Positions 50,954-63,399 of a DNA stretch of 64,000 nucleotides are shown in pieces. The stretch's first letter is position 1. Each line of letters starts with the position of its first letter. Under the pieces are notes generated by a model that saw only the letters and a program-made list of their open reading frames with translations, did no database searches and was not told the DNA's origin. Location: NCBI RefSeq assembly GCF_025698545.1, contig NC_068569.1:19902001-19966000 (forward strand). Reading direction: 5' to 3'. The position numbers were made by a program, and so were the translations under genes. The DNA comes from Gossypium raimondii (taxonomy: Eukaryota; Streptophyta; Magnoliopsida; Malvales; Malvaceae).

Positions 50954-51524
50954 TAGGGATGTACATGGACCGAGCTCAATTAAAAATTTTAGCCCCGTTT
51001 GCTAGGTTTAAGCCCGGTCTGTCCATATTAATTTTTATATTATTTTTATATAATTTTAAAATATATATAATACATAAAAATACTAACAACATCAAAATAA
51101 ATAAATTCAAAATAAAATTTAAAAAATATGTATACTTACATAACACTAAGATAGATGCAACTTAACAAATAAATGTCTCTAAAATAATAACAAAATTAAC
51201 AAATGTCTTAAAATAATAACAAAATTAACAATAAAATAAGTTTTATACAATATACAAACAGTAACAACAAAATAATAGCAACATAATAGTAAAATGGTAG
51301 CAAAATAGGAAGAAAATAATAAGAAAATAATATTAAAAAAACATATTTTTTTGTCCTTTAGTGAATTCGAGATGGGTCGGGCCCAAGCTAAAAATGCCTT
51401 ACCCGAGGCTCGGCCAATTTTTTAAACAACCCTTATTTTTTTGTCCAAATCCATTTTTCGAACCTATATTTTTGCTCAAACCCACCCACATTTTGGGTGA
51501 GCCTTTGGGCCGGAAACAATTCTA
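50954..51524 (-). mobile_element. GGGCC-family hAT-like element, copy 7, reverse orientation
   Basis: The end TAGGGATGTACATGGACCGAG is at 50,954. The copy reads as the reverse complement of copy 2, sharing ACATAATAGTAAAATGGTAGC and GGGCCCAAGCTAAAAATGCC. Flanks TAAATGCG (50946-50953) and TAATTGTG (51525-51532) are 6/8 identical. The right end is decayed. Confidence 0.7.
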
Positions 51525-51532
51525 TAATTGTG

Positions 51533-52037
51533 CATTTTTAATGATTTTGTATAACTTTTTAATAATTAAAAACGTAAGAACCTAATATTTAAAAATTTTC
51601 CAAAAGTTTATAACTTTTAGAATTTTCATAGTGACCTTAACCATTAGCATACAAAATAATACACTTTTGAGAACACAAATATAAAAATAATAAAATATTA
51701 TAATTGCCAACAAATTTTGAACGAAGTGATTAGTGTCAAAACATCTCACTTAAAAACTGCAATTCCCAATTATAATTTTTATTTAATTGACATGTTTTAT
51801 TATATTTTATAATAATAATTTTGAGTTATTTCTTAAAATAAACTATAAAAAGTTCTTTATAATTTTATAATTTTTATATTTGTGTATGTGAAAATCTATT
51901 TAATTTTTTTATCTTATGGTTTAGAGCACTATAAAAAATTCTAAAAATAAGAAAAATCCTAAATCTAATAACTTCTAAAAACTTGGAAAACTGTTCTAAA
52001 ATATCATATTTTTTATATTATATATTTTAAAATTATA
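51533..52037. other. Gene-free spacer
   Basis: Very AT-rich with nothing recognisable. Confidence 0.55.
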
Positions 52038-52046
52038 AAAAATATA

Positions 52047-53454
52047 GGCTTATATATAAAAAAAGTCGTTAAGAAAATACAAAAGAATTCAATTAAGCCC
52101 ATGTATTAAATTTGCACCTAATTAGCTCACTACCGTTAATTAAAATAATCAATTAAACCCATCCGTTAACGATTTACATCATTGACCATATTGATCGTTA
52201 AAATAAATTGACGAACTACTTAGATTATGACATGTGGCGACTTATAGTTATTTTAATATTTTAAAATGATTAAAATTAGAAAAAAATATAAAAATCAGAA
52301 AATGAGAAAAAATATAAAAATATAAAATATTTAATATTAAAATTATATAAACTTATTAAAATTATAAAAATGTACAAATGTTATAAAAATATAAAAAAAT
52401 CTAATAAATTATAAAATTTTATAAAATTAATAAACATACTCCAATTATTTAAAATTAAATATGTATTAGAATTCTTAAAAAATAATAAAAATTGTAAAAA
52501 AATTATATAAAAAATCATAAAAGCTTGATCTGGATCGATTAACTCGAAATAGAAAAGGGTACCGGTCTGGGAAAAGTCATTAGACCAGTTGACCTGAAAA
52601 TCGGGCGGTTGAACTAATTTTTTATTTTTTAATATTTTTATCAAACCAAAATGATTATTATCCAACTATTAGCATATTTCATAATGAAATATTCTAATCA
52701 AGGTTTTCATAACCGAATTGGTGGTTGAACCGATCAAGCTACCGGTTTGCCAATTCAATTGATTTGTCTAATTCAATTAAATAAAATATTAAAAATCTAA
52801 AAATATTAAAAAAAATTAGTTCAATTGCTCAGTTCCCAAATCAACCGATCTATTGACTTTCTTTGGACCAATACTCTTCCCGATTTCGATCTAATCGGTT
52901 CAACCGACTAATCCAATCCGGTTCAAGTTTTATGATTTTTTTTATAATTTTTATAAGTTTATATCAATTTTAATACTTTGATCATTTTTGTAATTGTGTG
53001 TACTTTTTAATGATTTTATATAATTTTAATATGTTTTTATAAAAAATTTAAATATTTTAAATATGTTGTATTAATCTTATAAATATTTATTAGATTTTTT
53101 ATACTTTTAATAATATCTATATTTTTATATTTTTAAATATTTTTTATAAATTTAAATCAATTTTCGTATTTTTAATAATTAATAATTTTAATATTCTTAT
53201 AAATTTTCTTATTTTTCTGATTTTTAATTATTTTATGGGAAAAATATTATATTAAACCGAAACTACTACATATCACTATTTGATTGGTTTGTTAATTTAA
53301 TTTAACGGTCAATATGATGAATGATAGAAATTGTTAATAGAGGGCTTAATTAATTATTTTAATTAACAACAAAGATTTAATTAGATATGAATTTAATACA
53401 AAATTTAATTGATTTTTTTATATATTTTCTTTAAGACTTTTAGATTTATATGCC
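52047..53454. mobile_element. Non-autonomous MULE with long TIRs, 1,408 bp
   Basis: Exact 9-bp duplication AAAAATATA at 52038-52046 and 53455-53463. The ends start GGCTTATATATAAAAAAAGTC and finish GACTTTTAGATTTATATGCC. The arms (about 52,047-52,240 and 53,258-53,454) are imperfect inverted copies sharing AATTAAGCCC, GTTAATTAAAATAAT and CATATTGA. Further inside, CCGGTTCAACCG-type motifs (52,550-52,620 and 52,700-52,935) lie in both orientations. Long TIRs with a 9-bp duplication point to MULEs. There are no genes inside. Confidence 0.8.
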
Positions 53455-53463
53455 AAAAATATA

Positions 53464-55941
53464 TAATTATTAAAATTGTTATGGATATATATATTCAGAT
53501 AGATCTCTATTTAAACATCGATTTATCAAGATTTATTCTTGAAGTGAAATAAGAAATAAATAAAATCTTAGAAAATCTAGGAAATGTCACATTATCATCA
53601 TTCTACTTAACACAAAGTTAACAATGTTAGAGGCTTTCACGGAGGTTTGCAATCTATTGGTTTCATTTATTATTTATTTTCGATTAATGGTTTACTTGTA
53701 TTTTTTTTATTAAGAGCTTTATTGATTGTCAAGTTATTTTACTTGGATTCTTTTATATATTAAATCTGAAAAAATAATATAAATTTTTAGTTGGAATTAC
53801 GTATGCATCTTTCTTTTTAAATTTAGTATTTAGAGAATGTAAAATTTTAATTTAGCATTTGAATTTTATTTTTGTTTGTTAAATTCTTATAATTTAAGAC
53901 AGGTGGCAGCACAATAGGATATTTGAAAAGTGCTCACAAACATCCTTCCATTCATTACCAATCGAATAGCCGCCAGAGGATCGATGGCTCGAAAGGCCCA
54001 ATTCCAGTCAACCTCCCATTCTTCCCGGAAAGGTATTGGTCAACTATCCTTGCGAACTAACTATTTACTCCTTCCAGAAATGTCTCGTCCATCCGTTACT
54101 CAGGACTTCCCGTCTTCTATTAAGAGCGTGATTGTTAGATCACCAACCCCTACCTGAATACTAACAGTTATGCACCACAGCACAAAAAGAATGATAGAAC
54201 GAGTTCTATTAATACATACATCCTCCTTATACACTCCGCAATTATGACAATTCTCTAAGCACAAAACCTCCACTGTATATATCCCTCGACTTGATGAAGA
54301 AAAGATTGACCCTAAAGCATTCTAGCCTCCTTACTATCTTCAACCTTCTCTCTTACTCCCAACTTCCTTACTTGCATTACTCCTTTGGTTTTCCACGCAA
54401 CAATGATGAACTGACATTTCTCAACACCATTGCATCCTCTTCCTTATCTCCTCCTTTATCGATACCCTCCATCAACATTGTTATATGATTCTTTTTACTG
54501 AGATTGAAAAAAAAAATCACAAGCACATGGTAAAATATCATATTATTTTTATTATTGATTTTTTTAATCTTTCACTCTATAATTACCATATTGGAAAATC
54601 GAGATAGTGAAGGGTTGAATGTGTGTCTAGCCTTTTCTATTATTAGATGAAAATTGTAAATAAAAGTGCGGTTTTTGAAATCAAATCAGTGGTCAATTTG
54701 ATTAGACCATCGGTTCCTAATCTAACTAATTCGGTCATTGATACGATTTCAATTAAATTAATTATTAAAAGAATCATAAAATTTAAAATTATTAAAAATT
54801 ATAAAACCCAATTCAATTGTTGACCTGTCCCGTTTTTATCTCGATTCATATCGATTCACAAATTTACGAATTCTTTTCTTTACTCCAAACAAATATATCA
54901 ACCGATGCATAATCTAACTAACTCAATTACCGGTCCAATCTAATTTAATGTATTTTGTCCATACAAACGATTCTTCCCCGTCTCTTCCTTTTCTTTTTTA
55001 GCTTTTATCCATCCATACTTTTTAACACCCCAAAATAGATTATATATATTATCTTCACCACGAAAGTGGATGCGATGACATGCTGTAATCTAAGAACGGT
55101 TATTATTGCATATTTTAAATGGTAGATACTTAATTTCAAATAACAATAATAAATTGCAGGTACTTAATTATGATGAAAATAAATTATAGCTACTTAATTT
55201 AAAAATGGAGGAAGGAATGGTTATGTCAGTCTATTTTAAGGTGTTAACTGGATTTTTTTATTTATTTTCTAAGTACCAAATTGAAAAAAAATAGACAGTG
55301 AAGGGTGAATGTGTATTTATTCATTTCTATTGCTAGATTATGTTTTAAATAATTAAGGAAAGTTGGCAAATGGTGGATGCTTAATGATGAATGAAGACAA
55401 AACTGCATAATCATGGCACCCTTAATTCATTATGATATTTCAATTTCATGCAATTGCACATTTGTAAAAGCTATAATTATGATAATCAGATAATTAAGGT
55501 TGAACCATAATCGCTAATTTCCACATTCTAATTATCAAAAAATTAACCTTCCACCTAAAGGCATGCATAATTAGTTGACAGAAACAAAGCTAATTAATTG
55601 TAAGAATAGAAAAACAAAACCATAAGAGTTTCTCATATTAAAAAAAGATTGTACTTGTTTTCGGCTTAAATTTTCACTTTGCTCATTTGCATCCTCGACT
55701 TTCATTCCGTTCATTAAGTTAGCCCATTGTTAAAAAAAATTCTCACTTAATTTTTAATGAATTTCTCACTTTCAACCCTTGTATAGTAGTCAAAATCTCA
55801 CTTCAACCCTCACGTATGCATGCGGGATTATTTTAAACGGAGATGGTCAAAGGACTGAAGTGATCGACACAATGAAAATAAAGGGGGCAAAGTAAAAATT
55901 TCACTATGATACAAGGAAAAAACAGTATTAAATGTAAAAAA
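53464..55941. other. Gene-free spacer with repeat fragments
   Basis: No gene was recognised. The GC-richer block 53,900-54,490 has open frames on + but no known domain. On the minus strand it shows a TATA-like GGATATATACAGTGG near 54,285, so it may be a decayed retrotransposon LTR. At 54,660-54,960 sequence with CGGTTCCTAATCTAACTAATTCGGTC resembles the inside of the 52-kb MULE. A ~60-bp stretch at about 54,585 recurs loosely at 55,275. Confidence 0.45.
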
Positions 55942-56452
55942 GGTAGAAAGTCCTCTTTGGTCCCTCTTAATTTTTAATTTGAGCAAATTGGTCCCTCTCA
56001 AAGAAATTAAAGCAATTTAATCTCGGTCAATTTTAAATGTGAGCAACTAAGGATAATTAATCATGACATTAATGCTTTTTATCAATTATACTGATTTTGA
56101 TTGGTATAATGATAAATTTAGCCCTCAAAATTTACACATTCTATCAATTTGGCCTTAATTTAACAAATTAATCCCATAACATTTGTGCGAATCTGTAAAT
56201 GTTGAGGTTAAATTTGTTTATTTTTTTAAAAAAATTAAGGTCAAAATGATAAAAATATGTAAACATTGAAGGCTAAATTTGTTACTATGTCGATCAAAAT
56301 TATGTACAATTGACGGAAGACATTAATACCGTGATTAATTGTCCTTAGTTTCTTACTTTCGAAATTGACAAGGATAAAATTGCTCTAATTTTTTGAGAGC
56401 GACCAATATGCTCAATTTCGAAATCGAGTGAGACTGGAGAGGTCATTTTACC
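55942..56452. mobile_element. Long inverted-repeat element, 511 bp
   Basis: The two halves are imperfect inverted copies over about 230 bp each. GGTAGAAAGTCCTC pairs with GAGGTCATTTTACC, and AACTAAGGATAATTAATCATG pairs with CGTGATTAATTGTCCTTAGTT, with a short AT-rich loop. No clear target duplication beyond A-runs. MITE or small MULE-like by structure. Confidence 0.65.
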
Positions 56453-57896
56453 AAAAAATAGTAAATAGAGGCAGTGAAACCATCTCATAGGATTCCTTCG
56501 GCAAATTACCAAAAAGACAGTGAAAGCAAAACAACAGTTCAAAAAGCTAAAGCTGAGAAAAACACGCACTGACAGAGTAATCAAAATTCAAGACACTGAG
56601 AAAAAAAAGTTTCTTTTTTTTTTTTTGTCTCGTTCTAATTTGCTGTTGTAACTGTGTTTTTTTTTTTGGTAAGACACCCACAAAAATTTTTAAGGTGAAG
56701 ATTGATTTTATTATTTTAAAGCCGCCATGAATGTTTTTCACTATGCTACTGTTCATCCATTTCTCTGGGCGGGAATAAAGGCCAGCTCCATTTCAAAAAC
56801 TAAATTAAAAAAATATTATAATAAAAAGACAAATGTCATAATGTTTTTTGAATTTTTTTAAAAACCAGGAACCAACTTGAATATTTTTTTTCCTAGTTTT
56901 TGAGTTTTGAGGCTTCCAACTCACATGCTGTTATCTGTTTCCATTTTTTTTATATTTAATAAAAAATAAAACTCAAAGGAAAAACCAGAAAAAGCAAAGA
57001 AAAGGCCAAGAAATAGAAGCCCAAATTATCTGAAAACTTGATTATCCTAGTGTTTTCTTTTTTCTCGGCTGATTTGGTACAGACATTCCACAGATTTTTC
57101 TTGCAGAGTTTGTTTGAATTGTTTTTCTTTTCAAACCCTTAGAACTAAGATATCAAATCTGAACTCAACTTCGGTTTCCCATTGTTTCTTTCTAGTTCAA
57201 CGTCTGGTTTTTTAAGGTATTTGATCAGTGTCAGCTCAGCTGCTCTGATTCCTTCAAGTTTTTTGTTTCTCCCTTTATTTAACATTTCAAGTTGGTTTTA
57301 TATCTGGGTTTTGTTTAGTTTTAAATGAAATCTCAAGAATAAGCACTTGAGCTTCTTAGCTTTAATGGGTGCCTCAAGCTTAGGATCCTTTTTACTGGGT
57401 TTTTGGTTTCTGGGAATTTCTTTTCAGCTACTGTTTCATTGATTGGAATTTATGTTGCATGGTAGTGGGTCATTTTTGTTTTGGAAAGACTTGTAAAATG
57501 AGATGATTAGTTCTAGTTTTTGAGATACTATTTATGGTAATTAAAGCTGCCATATTCTTCTATTCTTCAGCAAAGTATTTAGATAGTAGTTTCATTTTCC
57601 TCTGTTATTAAAAAGAAAAGATAAAAACTTTTTTGGGTGTTTATAAGTTTTATCTGTTGTTGTTGGGATTGGAGACAGTTAGAGGTTTAGATTTGAAGCA
57701 AAGTTGAGAAAAATAAATAAGCCAGGTAATGTTGTTATTCATTAATTTATTTTTGCCTTCTTTAAAAGGATTTTCTGGTTAGTATATGGTGACATCTTGA
57801 ACTAGGCTTTGCTTCTATGTGTGTATCATCAGTGTATGTATGTGCAGAAGAACAATCTCTGATGAGCTAAGTGGTGCTGGATATTTCAAACTTGCT
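56453..57896 (+). promoter_or_regulatory. Promoter and leader of the FPP gene
   Basis: T-rich DNA with TATATTTAATAAAAAAT near 56,950 as a TATA candidate, then a pyrimidine-rich leader from about 57,050. A CAG acceptor at about 57,846 precedes the coding exon by ~50 bp, so a 5' UTR intron of several hundred bases is likely. Confidence 0.4.
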
Positions 57897-60800
57897 ATGG
57901 AAAAAAGGAAATGGCTGTGGAAGAGGAGGTCTTCTGAGAGGAGTCCCGGCGAAACCGACACTTCCGGATCGTTATCGTCACATTCCGAGAGATACTCCGA
58001 TGATCAGGTTGGTCTATGTGTGTGGAAATTAACTGGTGTTGGTTAAATGCTAATGTGAAATTCTGGAGATTTTTTGTTTGTATCATTCATATAATAGTGT
58101 TAGTTGCTTAAAGTTCTTTTGCCTCAAAGCTGCTGTTCATCTTTTGTCCCCATCAAACCTCCTTTGATTTCATTTTACAGCTCATTTATTTCCTTTTCAT
58201 GTTTTTGGCTGTCAAGTTGCTTCCTGTCCAGTCATAAAAATAATTAAAAAGTGGATTAAAAATACGGTGTGAAGTGCATGAGTAGCTCCAGTTACCTACT
58301 GGGGTTATCATATGTTAGGATCCATTCGGATAAGAAGATTGGCTCCGGTAAGATTAAAAACAGCCGAGCTGGTGAAACTAGTTAACGATATTAAAATATC
58401 AAGTGTCATATGTGACTGATGTGACTTGGATTGGATAGTTGACAAATGCAGTGCTGGAAGAGTGAATACTATTACTTTAACCTATCCTTATCCAATATTT
58501 GTTTTATAAATCTCTTAATTAGTTAAGGGGTTAAAGTTTGTTTTCGAAGCTGCTTTTGCTATGATGCTATCATGCTCTGCTACTCTTAACTCTTCATTTT
58601 CCTTGAAGTATTGATGTTCGTTATCAATTTTCTTCCATGTTCCTTGTATGGAAACCGATGTTCTTTTTGGTTGTTTTATTTATATGATAGAGTTGGATTT
58701 GTGCTTGAGTTTTTGATAAAGCTAGTCTGTTTTCTGATTATTTGGTCCTGAATCTCTTGGTTTTTCTCAGTTAAGATTGATTCTCAATTCTCTCTAATTG
58801 TTGAAGCAGGATGTTTCCAAGTTGTCGTCACCGCTGAATAATAACACACAATCGCCTGAAGTGTCGTCAAAGGCTTCAACCAATTCCGAAGATGTTACGG
58901 ATAGCGTTAAGATCTTGACAGAGAAGTTATCAGCTGCACTAGTTAATATTAGTGCCAAAGAGGACTTGGTGAAGCAACATTCCAAAGTTGCAGAAGAAGC
59001 TATTGCAGGTATTACCGACGGTTACACACTTGTAAATGTGTTTCTAAGATGATTTATTCATCTTCTTTGACATTGTTTTCTCTGTTATAGTCTACTCACT
59101 GTCTATGTTATTTGAACTTGAGAATGAGCATTGGATATGGATATGTCTCCGTCGTAAGAATGATGAATCCGAGTAACATAGCTTACTATTTGGTCTACTT
59201 GGTTGTTGGTTGTTTTAAACTTAGGTTGGGAAAATGCTGAAAATGAAGTAGTAGTGTTGAAGCAAAAACTTGAGGCTTCAATTCAGCAAAACTTGACCCT
59301 AGAAGATCGTGTGAGCCATCTCGATGGAGCTCTCAAGGAATGTGTAAGGCAGCTAAGACAAGCGAGAGAGGAGCAGGAGGAGAAGATTGGTGAAGCCATT
59401 GCTAAAGCTGCCCAGGATTGGGAAACTACCAAATTAGAACTTGAAAGCAAGTTGCTTGATCTCCAAGCTAAATCTGAAGCTATTAATTCCAAGCTTCCTC
59501 CTCAGGTTGGTCCTGAGGTTTGGCGAAAGATAGAAGATTTAGAGAAGAAAAATGCGGACCTCAAGCTTGAGCTCTCATCTCAGTTGGAGGAGATGGAAAT
59601 CAGAACAATAGAGAGGGACTTGAGCACCCAAGCAGCTGAAACGGCTAGCAAACAACACTTGGAGAGTATAAAGAAGGTAGCAAAGCTTGAGGCCGAGTGC
59701 CGAAGACTCAAAGCAATAGCTGGTAAATCTCTGAATATCTCCTCGATTTATGTCGGACCCCTTACTGATAGTCAATCAGACAGTGGAGAACGGGTTAATC
59801 TTGTGGAGATCGATACTCACAAGATGATTTGCTCGGAAGCAAACAAAGGAGAACTCAGTTGTTCTGATTCATGGGCATCAGCCTTGATTGCAGAACTTGA
59901 TCAATTCAAAAACGAAAAGACCGTCAACCGAAGCCTCCCAGGTTCTTCCATTGAGATTGATATCATGGACGATTTTCTTGAGATGGAACGGCTTGCTGCT
60001 TTGCCTGCAACCAAGAGTAAAAACCAATGTCTTGAATTGAAAGCTACTGCCAAAGTATCTAATAACGATGGTGATAGCTTGTTGTTGAAGGCTGAGCTTG
60101 AAGCCATGATTCATCGAACAACGGAACTTGAAAAGAAGTTGGAGAAGATAGAAGTTGAGAAGGCTGAACTAGAAACCGCTCTTACTAAAACTCGAGAAAG
60201 TCTCAATGAATCAAAACTGCAGTTGAGGGACAGCGGACTAAAATTGGAGGAGTTGCAAAGGGAGCTCAGCATGGTAAATGAAGCAAAGCAAAATCTTGAG
60301 TCTCAACTCAGGAACATGGAAGCTGATGTAGAGACAATGTCATCAAAGATTGAATCATTAGAAAAAGAAATCGAAAAGGAAAGGACCTTATCTGCTGAGG
60401 TTTCAGTTAATGCAAATGAATCAAAGAAAATGTTGGAGTCTCAACTCATTAGCATCGAAGTAGAAGCTCGAACTATGTCTGCAAAGATCGATTCATTAGA
60501 AACAGAAGTCGAAAAGGAAAGGGCACTTTCAGCACAAATAACAGTCAAGTGTCAAGAACTGGAAGAAGAGCTGTCGAGGAAGAAACAGGAAACTGAGCTC
60601 CAGCAAACTGTTAACTCGAACGTCGAAGTGAAGATAAAACAGGTAACTCTTTGGTTTTGATGCATCTAAACTAATCTAAGTGCATCTCTAATGTTTCCCA
60701 TTAATTGTGGATTTACTAGAGAGTTCATGGGATATTTTATCTGATAATGACGAGATGCTATGGCAGGAGGATTTGACTGCTGCTGCTGGAAAACTTGCCG

Positions 60801-61147
60801 AGTGTCAAAGGACAATAGCATCTTTAGGACAACAACTTAAATCTCTTGCAACACTTGAAGACTTTTTAATCGACAGTGCAAGCATACCTGAGTTCCCTAA
60901 AGGACGGTCATTGATTCCTGAAGCTGGTGGAGAGCCTTGGAATTTACATTCCAATGAAACATTTTCACCCAAAAGAGATCCAGAGTCTCCTAGAACTAGT
61001 TCTGATAAGAACAATGGAAACACACCCCCATCTTCATCCTCCTCTTCATCTATCATGACATCGAATCATGCCAGTTCCGAGAAGAACAGAAATGGGTTTG
61101 CAAAATTTTTCACTCGGAGTAAGAACGGGATACAACTAGAAATTTAA
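57897..61147 (+). CDS. Filament-like plant protein (FPP), long coiled coil, four coding exons
   Basis: FPPs are plant-specific coiled-coil proteins. Related members have been linked to cytoskeleton and vesicle-trafficking interactions, but the role of this type is not well established. Exons 57897-58007, 58810-59008, 59225-60642 and 60767-61147 join in frame with GT-AG borders and give 702 codons. The start [18 protein letters not shown] is the FPP signature. Residues 60-210 and about 420-600 are heptad-rich coiled coil (for example [19 protein letters not shown]). The middle has the conserved [16 protein letters not shown] and [17 protein letters not shown]. The tail has [29 protein letters not shown] and a Ser-rich end with [10 protein letters not shown]. 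Near residues 460 and 506 a 35-residue block is repeated with a 46-residue period. The closest match is to the shorter, FPP3-like members. Confidence 0.93.
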
Positions 61148-61571
61148 GAACAAGTTGTAAAACAAAGATATAGTTTTGTCATATTAAAGACGGTGGTGAT
61201 TAAATGCTGTTTGATCACCTGTTATTATTGTTGTTACTTCACTCTTAGGTTGTCTCATGTAATGCTATTATTATACATGAATGGTTGTGTTCAAATTGAA
61301 ATATCAACATTCAAATGCTTGGTGGTTTTTATGCTTTCTGAATCTGTCCATGAAAATGAATGCCTTTTGCTGTACCTTTGATGTTTACTTGACAGTAGCA
61401 TTTTAAGTATCCTGATACATTTCGGCCTTGAAAACAATCAAAATAGTAACGTGGGAGGAAGGTGAATCAGACTTAATCAGTTGCAAATAGATCATATAGG
61501 TATAATCCAAAGCATCAAAGAGAAAAGAGAAAAGAGAAAAGGGAAAAGGGAAAAGAGAAAAGGGAAAAAAT
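61148..61571. other. FPP 3' UTR and purine-rich tandem tract
   Basis: The first ~250 bases are FPP 3' flank. From 61,518 to 61,570 GAGAAAA and GGGAAAA units repeat about seven times, directly before the tRNA. On the minus strand the tract gives a TTTTTT run that can end Pol III transcription. Confidence 0.6.
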
Positions 61572-61655
61572 GGGGTGAGAGAGGCTCGAACTCTCGACCT
61601 CAGGATAACTCCGATGCTATGAGACCTACGCGCTAGCCAACTGCGCCACCACCCC
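61572..61655 (-). tRNA. trnM-CAU: tRNA-Met(CAT), elongator type, with an intron
   Basis: On the minus strand the 84-nt gene starts GGGGTGGTGGCGCAGTTGG (A-box in the D arm) and ends with B-box GAGTTCGAGCC and acceptor CACCCC. The D stem GCGC/GCGC, anticodon loop CTCATA and T stem GAGAG/CTCTC pair properly. An ~11-nt intron (GCATCGGAGTT) follows the base next to the anticodon, as in other plant nuclear elongator tRNA-Met genes. A T-rich stretch follows as terminator. No CCA is encoded. This is nuclear-type and not a plastid copy. Confidence 0.96.
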
Positions 61656-62656
61656 ACGTTGACTTTTGAACTAGATGTATACTTAATATAAAATGAATTA
61701 CACGTTGGTTTGAACACCAGAGAGGCACTAACGTCGCAAACATGAAAAGAGCATAAGGCTTTACCAAACAAGTGTTCATCAAAATCAGATGCCAAAGCAA
61801 AAGTCACAAGGTCGAACGACAATATATGGGATGACCCATGGAGCACCAAGACACCGCTTCGCATCGATGGCCTAAGACCGACGAAGAAAGGAAGGCATGA
61901 ACTTGAGTTATTATGTCGAACACAAAGGAAAAAAAACCTAAGCGACAAACGGAGCTGGCCTAAAGGCCAAGCGGAAGCAAAAACTTGGAATAGCGAGAAA
62001 AACCTTTGTAGAGAGAAGGGAGAGCGTCCCTAGGCTTATATTGAACAACCAGATTTCCAAGTCATACGCTTCAAACTTCAGATATAAAAAACTTAAACAA
62101 GGTGGCTCTGACAAAGGATGGATATTAGATAACAAGGCTAATAAAGAGGTATTTGCTGAGGCTCACGTGCAAGTACTGCTCTTCAGTAAACCCTAAATCA
62201 CTACTCTTAAGGTATAATGTGAGAGAGAAGTCCTAATCTCAAGGAAGTCCTACACATTTTAACCTCTTATCTGTTACATCTATATAGTTGAAATCATCAA
62301 GCCTCCTGTTAAGTTAAACATCAAGAGCATTTCTCAGGTGCCCCTAATTTTTCATTTCTTTTTATAGGCTTTTTATCTCCTTTTCAGTTCAATACCCTGA
62401 AACACTAATCAAAGTCAAATAAATTCGACTTTATAAAAACTTGTCAACAATATTTTATTATTAACTGAAAAGTTCAACAAATCCAATCCAAATTTATAAA
62501 GAAAAATATCAAAAAAATGTTCGATAATTACATTAAATACGAGTCAAGTTGGATTGAATATTAAAAAAAAAGTTTTTTTTTAATTATTTTTCTCATATGC
62601 AAAATTCAAAGTTTTTTTTAGAATTAAAAGTATACATAAATCATGCTAAACTTACC
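61656..62656. other. Gene-free spacer
   Basis: A slightly GC-richer stretch (61,700-62,150) has short open frames on the minus strand but no recognisable domain. The rest is AT-rich. Confidence 0.5.
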
Positions 62657-63252
62657 TAGACCTAATCAGCCCGAAATCTCGCTCAAAAAGTAAGAATTTA
62701 GACAAAAATATAAGCCCAAAAATGGGTTTGGGTAAAAAACCGAGGTCCGTTTTTTGAAACAGGCCAACCTTAGGTAAGATTCTTTTGCTCGGACCCAGCT
62801 CGATTTGAATTTGAAAAAAAAAACTGTTACTTTTTGCTATTGTTTTCATTATTTTTCATATTATTTTGTCACTGTTTTGGTGTCGTTTCATTATTATATT
62901 GTTACTATTTTGTTGTTATTATTAAAATATTGTATAATTATTATTTTTTATTAATTTTTGCTACTATTTTAGAGGTATTTAATTGATAAGTTGCATTTAT
63001 CTTAGTGTTATTTAAGTATAAATAATTTTTTAATTTATTTTCAATTTGTTAGGAAATATTTATTTTAATATTTTTAGTGTATTTTATATTTTATAAATTT
63101 TTTTATATAAAAATAATAATGTAAAAGAATTTAATACGAGCGGGCTAAGTCGGGTTCGAGTTTTAACATTTTTATCAGATCAAACCTAAAACTAAAAGAC
63201 AAACCTAAAATTCTATTGAGACCTAATCTGAACCGACCCATGATCACCCCTG
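62657..63252 (+). mobile_element. GGGCC-family hAT-like element, copy 8
   Basis: About 600 bp with family order TTTAGACAAAAATATAAGCCC, GAGGTCCGTTTTTTGAAAC, TGCTCGGACCCAGCTCG, AT-rich centre, GAGCGGGCTAAGTCGGGTTCG and the right end CCCATGATCACCCCTG. The left end TAGACCTAATCAG is a loose inverted partner. The target duplication is unclear. Confidence 0.65.
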
Positions 63253-63399
63253 CTTGACCTTATTTTCAGAAAAATTAAAATCTAAATTTGACTTGACTTA
63301 GACGAAAATAATAAAAATATTTTTATTTAAATTTAATTATAAGATATATTAACATTAATAAAATTATTTTATATATTAACAACAATCAAATCAACTCAA

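Noticed and set aside
53930..54490. Two open frames (75 and 65 codons) in a GC-richer block
   Set aside because: No domain, no start or splice context. The minus strand looks more like a decayed LTR.
61403..61948. 181-codon minus-strand frame
   Set aside because: It runs straight through the tRNA-Met gene and the purine tract and has no domain.
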